Assembly: GCA_023376005.1 (NCBI GenBank)
Contig: CM042157.1
Coordinates: forward strand, 92,323,349 to 92,387,348
Source: Doryteuthis pealeii
Lineage: Eukaryota; Mollusca; Cephalopoda; Myopsida; Loliginidae
Direction of reading: 5' to 3'
DNA length: 64,000 bases
The notes under the pieces are model-generated. The model did not search any database. It was not told the DNA's origin and saw only the letters and a list, made by a program, of their open reading frames with translations. The position numbers and the translations under genes were made by a program. Below are positions 56,301 to 64,000 of this stretch, one piece after another (the stretch's first letter is position 1; every line of letters starts with the position of its first letter).

Positions 56301-59300
56301 CAAAGCCCAATTAATGTGGGACCACCCACAAGCTGAGACTCATGGGTGGTTGGTGCAAAATTGTGTTGATCCCATTGGCATTCTCCCTCAAGGGGGGAGG
56401 GTGCCTTAGGCACCGGGCAATAAACCCAACCCAGCCCTGCCCCTTTAAATCAAGGGGTCAGGTACTGCTTGGAGCAATGGCCCCCTGGGATCAACAATGA
56501 TAGCTTGTAAGGTCCAGGGCTGAAAGATGGGAGTAATGGAAGAGTAAGTTTCCATTGTTCTATTTTTTATTATACCCCCTTCTGTTTCAAATCTTTTTAT
56601 CTACATTCTTATTTAGTTTCATTAGCCTTTCTCATCTATTAATAATGGAGATTCGCTTCCGGTTTTTGTCTGTAACAAAAATGACGTCACTGCTTACATC
56701 ACATTACCCAAAATCGTCATAACAGAATAAAATTTATTCTACGATTTTTGGCATGTTCAAATTTTGAGTGTATTTATTCAATAAATACACTCAAAATTTG
56801 AACATGCAGCATTAGACAGTCTTCATTGTTTTTTAAAACAAGTTTTAATAAATACATGACTGGTATTATATATCTATATATAGTTTGTTTTAATTTAATA
56901 CATATTTAAAGTTTACATTTCAAATTGTTTTATTTTTTAATCCTTTAATGAATTTGATTATTTTACTTACTTAGGGAACAAACTCGCTGACACTGAAATT
57001 TTGACTCCCACCCCTCAGGCAATATGTTTCAAAAATCCATTTTTACATCGCCCGGAGGGTGTTTTTTTTATTTTGTACTAGTTTAATATAACATTTTATT
57101 ATATTAAAACTTGAATATTTGCACCCGGCAGAGGGTGCATATATTTCTTAGTTCCTCTAATAGATTATATCAGACCATTTAGACTCTTTGAATTTTACAG
57201 TAAATGATACTGCTTTAAACTATCTATGTTGACCATATCTACATACTATGATATTTACCATGTACCCCACGTGTACGGGTTAGGCACAAGGCCCTATTAA
57301 TATGGGACCACCCATAAGCCGAGACTCATGGGTGGCGGGTGCAAAAAATGTGTTGATCCCGTCGGCATTCCCCCTCAAGGGAGGCGCATCAAGCACTGGA
57401 CAATAAATCCACCCCTGCCCCTTTAAATCGAGGGGGCAGGTACTGCTTGGGGGGATGGCCCCCTGGGATCAACAATGATAGCTTGTAAGGTCCAGGGCCG
57501 AAGCCACTGGAGACACGGCTCCGAAGAGATGTTCGCAATGAAAGATGGGAGTAATGGAAGAGTAAGTTTCCGTTGTTCTATTTTTTATCATACCCCCTTC
57601 TGTTTCAAATCTTTTTATCTACATTCTTATTTAGTTTCATTAGCCTTACTCATTTAATATAACATTTTATTATATTAAAACTTGAATATTTGCACCCGGC
57701 AGAGGGTGCATATATTTCCTAGTTCCCCTAATAGATTATATCAGACCATTTAGACTCTTTGAACTTTACAGTAAATGATACTGCTTTAAACTATTCTAAC
57801 AATTAACTGGAGATCTCAAAATTTAAGGGTTGACCTTATATAGTATTCAACAACACATATTCTTAACGTTGTTAGGAAAAAAAAGAAAACTGGATACCTA
57901 AGTATTAATGTCTGCATTCAATATTAAAAAAAGGTCACTAAAATAATCCAAGTAATCTCCTGTCAATAAAATAACAGTGTAGCCATTCAGAGTGAAATAA
58001 CACTCTATAAAATTACACTATTCAGCCTCTTCAAAAAGTCAGTTTCAGCAAGTATGAGGGTGAGTCAAAAGGTATTGCCATTTTGTTTAGGAAGGTATAA
58101 TTACCAACACATAAACATGTATCATACATCAAAATGAAGCTGGTCCTCTGTGGATCACATTCTTACTTCTCCACTTCTTCTTGGCTGTCATTCGAGCCAC
58201 TTCTTCACTATAGATTTCAATTCCTCGTCATTGGAATAATGTTTGCCTCTCAAACCCTCTTTCATGGGGTCAAAGAGATGATAGTCTGAAGGTGCTAGAT
58301 CTGGTGAGTATGTGATAAAGTTGTCCATGCGAATGAGGTGATTTTCTCCCTCATCCTAATGCTTGTGTGTGGTCGAGCATTGTCATGCAGAAGGAGGACA
58401 TTGTCAATTGACAAATTGGGTCTTACTCGTCGGATTCTTGCTCTGAGCCTTGTTAGGGTCTCAATGTAGGCCTTAGTTTTATTAAAAACTTCACATGAAA
58501 TAAAGAAAATTGGCATTACTTTTTGACTCATCCTCGTATTATAAAAATAAGCAGTTAAATCTTTTTTTTTTTTTTTTCAAATTTTGTATAAATAAAGGAT
58601 TAATGCGAAATTTGAAAAAGAAAAAAAATCAACCATGGCACTTTGAACTTCTTAATACTCCAAGACAACAGGGGGGAAGAAAGTGAAGTTATTATAAAGG
58701 TTAATCTATATATATATATAAGGGCAATTGTGTGTATGTATGTCCGAATGTAATCTATACATATATAAAGGGCAGTTGTGTGTATGTATGTCCGAATGTA
58801 ATCTATACATATATAAAGGGCATTGTGTGTATGTATGTCCGAATGTAATCCAATAAAAAACGAAAAATAACAATATAAAATTATACACATTAAATATCAC
58901 CAGATATTGGTTTTTGAGCAAAAATATAGAGATTTGATTTATATTCATGAAGATGATTAAAAAATAAAATTAAAATGATAACAGCATGGATTTTTTTTTT
59001 CATTTAATATTTTAGATAATAGACATTAACATTTCTTTTCAGAGTAGCTGGATCAATGCAAGGTCTATTTTTTTTTTTTACATAGGGATTTAAATGGGGC
59101 ATCCCACGAGGATTCCACTCACGATTCAGTAATAATGTATCTGCGGGACTAACTAAATCCCCTCTACGCTGGGTATCTGCTGCTAGTCTCTTCTAAGCTT
59201 GTTTGTTTAAATGTTAACACTGTTAATGTGAAACTTTAATACTCAGTTCTGCGACTGTTAGACTACTATGTGTTCAAGGAGAGATCTAGCCCCTACAAAG

Positions 59301-62300
59301 TTTTAGCCCCTACACTCTCAATGGATTTCTGTAGAGATTACACTATGTAACACAAATTTTGTTCTTGGGTAGTATATATTATTTGTTAATTACTTATATT
59401 GTAAAACTATAGAAAATGGCCATATTTTGCTTAGGTGCCCTGGGTTAATTAAATTTGGAAATTAATCAATGTTTATGTAACTAAGTAGTAAATTCTGTGG
59501 AATAGCCTATTGTCAGTATCGGCTGGATTGCAAGAGAGTCTACTCCTTTTTCACTAGTGCTAGACCAGGGAGATTGTTTTGTATCCAAGGTGGAGTGCTA
59601 CACCTACCGTCAGCCCCCCCCCCCCACTTTACTGCACAGATCTAAGCTGTGCTACTCATGCACTGAGTTGACTGTAATTACTGAGATTGTTTTTGCATGC
59701 ACTGAGTTGGCTAGAGCTGGTATCAAACCTGGAACCTTGCGGTTCTGAGGTGGATGCTCAACCGACAGAGTCAAATTTGTACATTTTCATTTATATAAGG
59801 TTTGAATAAAACAATGTATGAATCAAGTTACATGTATTTAAGGTTATACAAAAATTTGAAGAAATGAAAAACTACAAAACAACCTTTAAAGGCCACCAGA
59901 TGTAACATCTATGTAATTAATACTCTTGTTCCTTAATCTTCCGACCATCATTATCTCACAACACCCTCTGGTTAAACATGAAACCGTCCAAGATGAAATG
60001 CAAAAATGTAAATCCTGATTATCTGGTGTCTTATTTCTTCTGAGTGTCATCACCTCAACTAAATAATGGACCATTCCGTTTTGATCATGAAGAAAGAAAG
60101 AAGAAAAAGGATATGCTACACAGAAAAAAATATAATAAGAAAGAAATGGAGTAGGGGAAATATAGAGATATCGTTGAGTGCACAAAAGCGATAACACTAA
60201 TCTGTTTCAATCAAACATAATGAAAATGTGAAAAGAATGAAAGAAAGTAAAAAAAATAAAAAAAGTGAGAGAGAGTTAGATCAAGATTATTAAACTTTCT
60301 ACATATTGAATTATTTTCAATAGCTCTTAAGTAAACATAGCAAATGTGGTAATAATTAAATTATCATACTGTGGTATATCTAAAGGTCTTACTAGTATTT
60401 TATAATTGTTTCATGAATCCTTATATACTGTTACTAGCAAAAGTATCCAATCCATGACCAGACTATAAAAAAAAATTCAATGGATAAAACGCATACAAAT
60501 TACATATTTAGAAAGATTATTTTATTTTCCTTCGAACCAAATAAATATTTTAAAGATTGGAGCATAAATAAGCGAGAGATTCTGAGCTGAACAGCTTTAG
60601 ACTGCTGGTATCGCCTATAATAGAAAGCAGGCAGCGAACAATATTTTATTATCAGCTGGTATACAGGCAAATTGGTTGATTTTGGTTTAATTAATTAATT
60701 ATATCCATTAATCAGTAAAAATCAATAAGCAAATTTGGAGTGTTTCTTAGTTAAAAGGATATTAAGGTGTATGCAAGATTTCGAATCTGAGTGACCTCCC
60801 GTTTCGGAGTTATACATCGACACATACATACCAAACTTCCTTTTATATATATTCATATGCACCATTAGCATACTATTATTCGGTTATAATTTTTATTAGT
60901 ACATTGTTATAAATAATACACTGACCTTTCTTTGGCTGTTACAGCCATTCGTGCCCTGACAAGATCTAGTGGATAAGTGAATGCTACAGCTGTCACACCA
61001 GCTAGAGCTCCAGCCAAAAAACGGTTACCAGGGGTTAAATGTCTGAAAAGAAAACAGAATTAAATAAATTACAAAAAATAAATAAAGTATTTCTCACAAA
61101 ACTTTTTTTTGTATAAAAAAAACTAAAAAACATTAAAAACCAATCAAGTGATTTAAAAAAAAATACTTGAAATTATTTGGATTATTTAGACTATTGTCCT
61201 CATCTTTATTGTTATCTGTACAAGGGCAACAGTAACATAGAATAATAATTAACACAGCTTAACACTTGTACCACAGCTATGGTTAGTGGAATGAGAACAG
61301 GATACGCCCATGGATCGAATAAAGGTTGGGTTCAAAGTTCTATGATGGCTCCCGATTACGAAGAGAAGGTTCCTGAGTCCAAGAAATACCTGATGAAGGT
61401 TGGAGGGCACATTGGCCGAAACGTTGTACAGATAACAATAATGATGAGAACAATAGTCCAAATAATACAAATTATCAAGCCTCATCTAAAAAAATTCAGA
61501 GAAATTACTTGAAATATCTTTAACATTTTAAAAAAATATTATACAAGTTTGGTTTGGTTTGTTTTGTTTTACGGTATATCAACCTCGGTGGGTCATTTAA
61601 TGCTGATAAAGTTGTGAAATAAATTCATTCTTAATGCACAATACAATTTTGTTTATAAACTCATGTTTTTCTATTTAACCCATAGATGGGACCCTAACAG
61701 GTACTACCACTCCGGGTCAGAGTGGACCAGGGAGCAATGGTGATGAAGGGGTGTTCCACATTCCCCAAACCTCCAGAACTGGAACCTCACCATCAGATAG
61801 AGTTTAATGTCATTCCCAGGACATGTAGACCCTGCAGTCACCGCCTTCTAGCACTCATATGATAAAAAGGGGTTGGGGCCTGCCATAAGGGCAATAGTGT
61901 TGAGAAAATCATATAGGTGCTAGGGCTTGACGTGACCAGCCGATTGATCAGAGGGGGCTTCTCCGACCAAAGTGGAGTATTGCAAGTCATGAACTGCTCC
62001 TCCACCTGGGTTCTATCCTTAAGCATCACGGGTCGCCACCCACGGCCAACAGTTGGCCCCATTGGGGGAGTCTTACCTCTTTGCAGAGGTGCAGTCGGTG
62101 CATTCTAATGCTCCAGCCGACAGGGCAGTATACAAGTTTAAAAAGGAAAATTTCCCTGTTTTTTAAGAAAAAAATGTTATTAAAACATAAATCTTATGAA
62201 CTTCTTCTTTTGATCCAGATGAATAACAATTAAAAAAACAACAAACAAAAAAAATACAAACAATTATTGAACTACTTCAGTTAGAGACAAAAAAATTACA

Positions 62301-63408
62301 AATGCATGTTCTGCTTATCTGTACATTAAGATATATTGCTACGTCCAAGTTTATTTAATGACACAGCAGTTAAAATATCCAACAGTATGTAAGTAAAGAA
62401 GATGGAAATAAATCCGATATATGTTGAGAAGATAAATGGAAAAATATAAATATATTTGTATGGATGAAATTTATTATATGCTGACATGCGTTTCGACGAG
62501 AATTTTTTACATATACACTTTAAAAAGATTTTTAAAAAACATTATATTTTATGACATTTAAATTTTTGAATTTCTTGTACACAAATGGTTTTGTAGTCAA
62601 AAGTCAGGAATTTTCACCTTTAGTTGTTAAAATTCCTAGCATAAAATTGTGCATTATCTGAAATGAACTTAATTGTTATTAAGAACACATTTTATGATAT
62701 TTTTGTGTTAAAGCATGCAGTTGTATTGTTTTCGAAAAAAGTTTCTATGATTTGTTTATTTCACACGGAGACTTTCAAAATGGCTACCGGCTTGTTTCAA
62801 AGTGAAAGTCAAGGGAGGTTACTCTAATTGCCTTATTTGCTAGAAATTTTAACAACTAAAGGTGAAAATTACCCAAGAGTGTATATAACTGAGAGGACAT
62901 GAGCTTTAGACACAAACTACTTTTGATACTTCACTTACTCTTATATAAACGAGAAAGTTGTTTTATGACCCCCCCCCCTCACAAAAAAAAAGAAACCCTA
63001 ACATGGTAATGTTTGAATGATAATAGATGAAACAAGAAACACTTACACTTTCCTTTTATCATGTTTGACCAATTGTTTGTACTGTTCATGTGCAGGATAC
63101 AAATATATTTATATTTTTCCATTTATCTTCTCAACAATATACAAGAGTGTATATAACTGACAGGACATGGCAATCGTTGAATGATAATAGATATTAAAAA
63201 AATTAAACAATAAATACTTACACTTTCCTTTTATCATGTTTGAGCAATTGTTTGTACTGTTCATGTGCAGCATACTGCATAGATGCATAAGGAATAATTC
63301 GGGCCATAGTTGCTGTATTACCTCGCCAAAGACTCAGGAAACCTTCATGCTTGAAGCAGCGGTAAAGAAATCGTAATGCTCCTCGAGAAGAGAATGGAGT
63401 GTTGCTTG
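49856..63408 (-). CDS. SLC25A42: SLC25A42-like mitochondrial CoA carrier, last five coding exons
   Basis: Join on - of 63222-63408, 60926-61042, 53451-53602, 52201-52323 and 49856-50058. All internal junctions have AG acceptors and GT donors. After two bases of a split first codon the total is 780 bases, exactly 260 codons including TGA. The protein has two further carrier repeats with PLDLVRARM and PLDIIRRRM signatures, [17 protein letters not shown], and ends with [20 protein letters not shown]. This end and [15 protein letters not shown] match SLC25A42, an inner-membrane carrier that exchanges CoA and related nucleotides for adenine nucleotides. The first ~60 residues are encoded beyond the window. 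Introns reach 9.9 kb (50059-63221 in all) and are packed with transposons. The family is certain; orthology to A42 is strong but not tested by a tree. Confidence 0.9.
50188..50800 (-). mobile_element. Unclassified retroposon, copy 3, with a nested LTR
   Basis: It aligns with the other copies except for a 146-base insertion at 50604-50749. The - strand head is truncated near 50790. Confidence 0.8.
50604..50749. mobile_element. 146-bp solo LTR with 5-bp target duplication
   Basis: Starts TGTTATATCAG, ends GCATGAAACA, and is flanked by GAGGG on both sides (50599-50603 and 50750-50754). The sister retroposon copies at 41425 and 61944 read straight through one GAGGG, giving the empty site. Two AATAAA-type motifs lie inside. 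The shortness suggests a miniature LTR family (TRIM-like). Confidence 0.85.
50801..51127. other. Intergenic/flank spacer, no gene seen
   Basis: In the last intron of the carrier. No frame of note. Confidence 0.5.
51128..51642 (+). mobile_element. Candidate LTR, copy 3 (inverted)
   Basis: Reverse complement of copies 1 and 2, with GAAATAAAGGC at about 51473. It ends ACA and is followed at once by TGG (51643), the start expected of a tRNA primer-binding site, so this may be a 5' LTR with a scrap of internal sequence rather than a solo LTR. The frame 51492-51746 crosses the edge and shows no domain. Confidence 0.55.
51898..52085. mobile_element. Palindromic MITE, copy 1
   Basis: GGTTATTTCCTATAAGT at one end and its complement at the other. 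The arms (GGGGAACCACTCTTGA... and ...TCAAGAGTGGTTCCCC) make almost the whole element a foldback. Confidence 0.88.
52201..52323 (-). CDS. SLC25A42: SLC25A42-like exon: start of carrier repeat 3
   Basis: Acceptor TTTTCAG, donor GTAACT. Encodes [20 protein letters not shown], then [18 protein letters not shown]. It lies between two palindromic MITE copies. Confidence 0.9.
52532..52712. mobile_element. Palindromic MITE, copy 2
   Basis: Same element as copy 1, with the same ends and arms but the middle reversed in orientation. Confidence 0.88.
53017..53209. mobile_element. Palindromic MITE, copy 3
   Basis: Same element. GGTTATTTCCTATAAGTC... to GGAAATAACT. Confidence 0.88.
53451..53602 (-). CDS. 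SLC25A42: SLC25A42-like exon: end of carrier repeat 2
   Basis: Acceptor ATTTCAG, donor GTAAGT. Encodes [36 protein letters not shown] and ESLKKLHV. Confidence 0.9.
53759..54001 (+). mobile_element. Small Helitron, family 2
   Basis: A|TCTATATATATAAAGGGAGG at the 5' end and TACTTTTGCTAA|T at the 3' end (CTRR with RR = AA). Partner of the - strand copy at 60434-60856. Confidence 0.68.
54096..54602. repeat. Tail-to-tail inverted pair of SINEs
   Basis: SINE on + (54096-54345; GGTCGGTAGAGC, GGTTCAATACC) and SINE on - (54366-54602), separated by 20 bases. The arms are about 235 bases long and similar enough to pair. Both lie in a carrier intron. Confidence 0.88.
54603..55201 (+). mobile_element. 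Helitron-family-2-like sequence with 3' end
   Basis: The right edge reads TCCAGGAATACTTTTGCTAG|T, the same 3' end as family 2. The left edge is unclear, and 54700-54800 shares ATGTCACNATTTCCTTAGTT with 56140. Confidence 0.5.
55202..56240. other. Intron sequence, no gene seen
   Basis: An (AAAT)n stretch at 55325-55345. The frames at 55535 and 55722 lack domains. Confidence 0.5.
56243..56650 (+). repeat. ~410-bp repeat, copy 1
   Basis: Aligned with 57229-57655: TTGACCATATCTACATAC at the start, GTACGGGTTAGGCACAA, GGCCCCCTGGGATCAACAAT, then AGATGGGAGTAATGGAAGAG. It lacks about 40 bases that copy 2 has near 57500. Confidence 0.8.
56751..56807. repeat. Perfect 57-bp palindrome
   Basis: Arms 56751-56778 and 56780-56807 are exact complements, with a single C at the centre. 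The left arm begins GCATGTTCAAATTTTGAG. Confidence 0.97.
57082..57225. repeat. Direct repeat, copy 1 of two
   Basis: ATATTAAAACTTGAATATTT, then CACCCGGCAGAGGGTGCA (a small hairpin); repeated at 57655-57797. The hairpin resembles a Helitron 3' structure, related to 55145-55201. Confidence 0.75.
57229..57655 (+). repeat. ~410-bp repeat, copy 2
   Basis: Partner of 56243-56650. It sits between the two copies of the 57082 repeat, so the whole may be one tandem duplication. Confidence 0.8.
57798..58052. other. Intron sequence, nothing recognised
   Basis: AT-rich. Confidence 0.5.
58053..58538 (-). mobile_element. Defective mariner, copy 3
   Basis: TA-flanked ends GAGGGTGAGTCAAAAGG and GACTCATCCTCGTA. 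The - frame 58295-58531 gives [11 protein letters not shown]. It has the same N-terminal deletion as the other copies. Confidence 0.85.
58705..59186 (+). mobile_element. Helitron, family 1, with triplicated 5' end
   Basis: Three successive copies of the 48-base 5' terminus start at 58705, 58754 and 58802 (each TCTATA...AAGGGC...TGTCCGAATGTA). The body follows family 1, and the 3' end is a decayed hairpin with TGCTAG|T. Confidence 0.82.
59187..59372. other. Intron sequence, nothing recognised
   Basis: Two short copies of TAGCCCCTACA near 59290 and 59308. Confidence 0.5.
59373..59770 (-). repeat. Dispersed repeat with SINE, copy 2
   Basis: 59373-59645 matches 6054-6312. It continues into a rearranged - strand SINE head (duplicated CATGCACTGAGTTG at 59658 and 59696). 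Confidence 0.75.
59771..60430. other. Intron sequence, no gene seen
   Basis: The frame at 59886-60197 has no recognisable domain. Confidence 0.5.
60434..60856 (-). mobile_element. Helitron, family 2, - strand copy
   Basis: The - strand ends TACTTTTGCTAG|T at 60434 and begins near 60856 with ATATATATAAAAGGAAGTTT. It shares the 53759 element's body with about 180 extra internal bases. Confidence 0.65.
60926..61042 (-). CDS. SLC25A42: SLC25A42-like exon: start of carrier repeat 2
   Basis: Acceptor TTTTCAG, donor GTCAGT. Encodes [19 protein letters not shown] and [18 protein letters not shown], with the P-x-D-x-x-R carrier signature. Confidence 0.9.
61215..61510 (+). repeat. Dispersed repeat, copy B
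   Basis: Partner of 46535-46875. Contains CTGATGAAGG and CCGAAACGTTG (see findings). Confidence 0.7.
61540..62139 (-). mobile_element. Unclassified ~590-bp retroposon, copy 4, with target-site duplication
   Basis: The element 61551-62128 is flanked by the perfect 11-base repeat TATACAAGTTT (61540-61550 and 62129-62139). Confidence 0.87.
62423..63135. repeat. Nested inverted repeats
   Basis: An outer pair of 38 bases is exact (62423-62460 and 63098-63135). An inner pair of 26 bases is exact (62609-62634 and 62845-62870). No transposase frame lies between them. Confidence 0.9.
63047..63100 (-). pseudogene. Partial duplicate of a carrier exon
   Basis: 54 bases repeat the 3' end of the exon at 63222-63408 with two differences, including the donor (GTAAGT) but with no acceptor. 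Flanking TGAATGATAATAGAT is duplicated too, so it arose by local tandem duplication. Confidence 0.85.
63222..63408 (-). CDS. SLC25A42: SLC25A42-like exon: end of carrier repeat 1
   Basis: Preceded by ATAG and followed by GTAAGT. Encodes [20 protein letters not shown], then [20 protein letters not shown] and [16 protein letters not shown]. The frame continues into the next exon after two bases. Confidence 0.9.
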
Positions 63409-63516
63409 CTATGATCAACCAAACAAAAAAGCAATGAAAAAGATATAAAAAAAAATAAAATAAAAAAATAGAAGATAGTTAAATAAATAGAAAAGAATGT
63501 TTTTTTTTTTTTTTTC

Positions 63517-63949
63517 TATTCGAGGGTGAGTCAAAAAGTAATGCCATTTTCTTTATTTCATGTAAAGGTTTTTTATAAAACTAAGGCCTACATTGAGACC
63601 CTAATGAGGCTCAGAGCAAGAATCTGACGAGTAAGACTCAAATTGACAATGTCCTCCTTCTGCATGACAATGCTCAACCACACACAAGCATCAGGAAAAG
63701 GGAGAAAATCACCTCATTCAGGGGGACAACTTTACCGCATCCTCCACAACAGTCAGAATTTTATAGGACAGGGATACATGCTCTAATTCGAAGGTGGAAC
63801 ATTGCTATTGAGAGAAACGGTGACTATGTGGAGAAGTAGGGATGTGATCCACATAGGACCAGCTTCATTTTGATGTATGATACTTGTTCCTGTGTTGGTA
63901 ATTATATCTGTCCTAAATAAAATGGCATTACTTTTTTCTCACCCTCGTA
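63517..63949 (+). mobile_element. Defective mariner, copy 4
   Basis: Ends CGAGGGTGAGTCAAAAAG and the complement TCTCACCCTCGTA. It retains only fragments of the C-terminal transposase coding and the same deletion junction as the others, with a further deletion in the middle. Confidence 0.85.
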
Positions 63950-64000
63950 CAATTACACAATATATATACAGTGATTGACTCCATTGTAATATTAGCTGGG

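Noticed and set aside
1..64000. CRISPR array, prophage or bacterial operon
   Set aside because: No spaced identical repeats of that kind, and exons with GT-AG junctions show eukaryotic DNA.

Overview
This is a eukaryotic window: spliced exons, AATAAA signals, AT-rich spacers and dense transposons, with no operons. The organism is most likely a lophotrochozoan animal. I favour a cephalopod-like mollusc (large introns, tRNA-derived SINEs, CR1, R2-like, Helitron and mariner debris), but this is inferred from general character and not from a diagnostic gene.

Two host loci are clear. (1) A tandem pair of intronless receptor guanylate cyclase-like genes lies on the + strand, rGC-A at 8836-13949 and rGC-B at 33055-37389. 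Both encode a signal sequence, a novel N-terminal region, a PBP1/ANF-receptor-type ligand domain, an EGF-like cysteine-rich stalk, one membrane span, a kinase-homology domain, a signalling helix and a class III cyclase domain. Both lack the Asn/Arg pair that stabilises the cyclase transition state. rGC-B also has Asn in place of both metal-binding Asp residues. rGC-A keeps those Asp residues but carries a 1-nt frameshift in the kinase-homology domain. The pair shares upstream and 3'UTR sequence, so whole transcription units were duplicated. (2) The last five coding exons of an SLC25A42-like mitochondrial CoA carrier lie on the - strand at 49856-63408. Their summed length keeps frame exactly; the 5' exons lie beyond the window.

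The rest is mobile-element sequence. 1-3270 is an R2/NeSL-like (restriction-like endonuclease) non-LTR element on the - strand, with a 5'-truncated sibling at 5709-6053. 3780-5470 is AT-rich, with an A-tract tandem array. 6054-7976 mixes SINE, Helitron and an unclassified retroposon. 15100-21590 is non-coding, with LTR-like and minisatellite sequence. 21590-22260 is a decayed Ty1/copia pol with polypurine tract and 3' LTR. 25039-27073 holds an LTR and a Helitron. 27222-31240 is a defective CR1-like LINE on the - strand. 37579-40235 has a foldback element and LTRs. 41019-47755 holds a retroposon, mariner-derived repeats, Helitrons and a SINE. The carrier introns (50059-63221) are filled with nested LTR, palindromic MITEs, an inverted SINE pair, Helitrons, mariner and retroposon copies.

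The most interesting system is the rGC pair: cyclase-like receptors that kept long reading frames and conserved folds while losing catalytic residues, with signs of gene conversion between them. The strongest mobile-element observations are a set of mariner copies sharing one internal deletion, one of which has turned into a local satellite, and a 146-bp solo LTR with its empty site visible in sister repeats.
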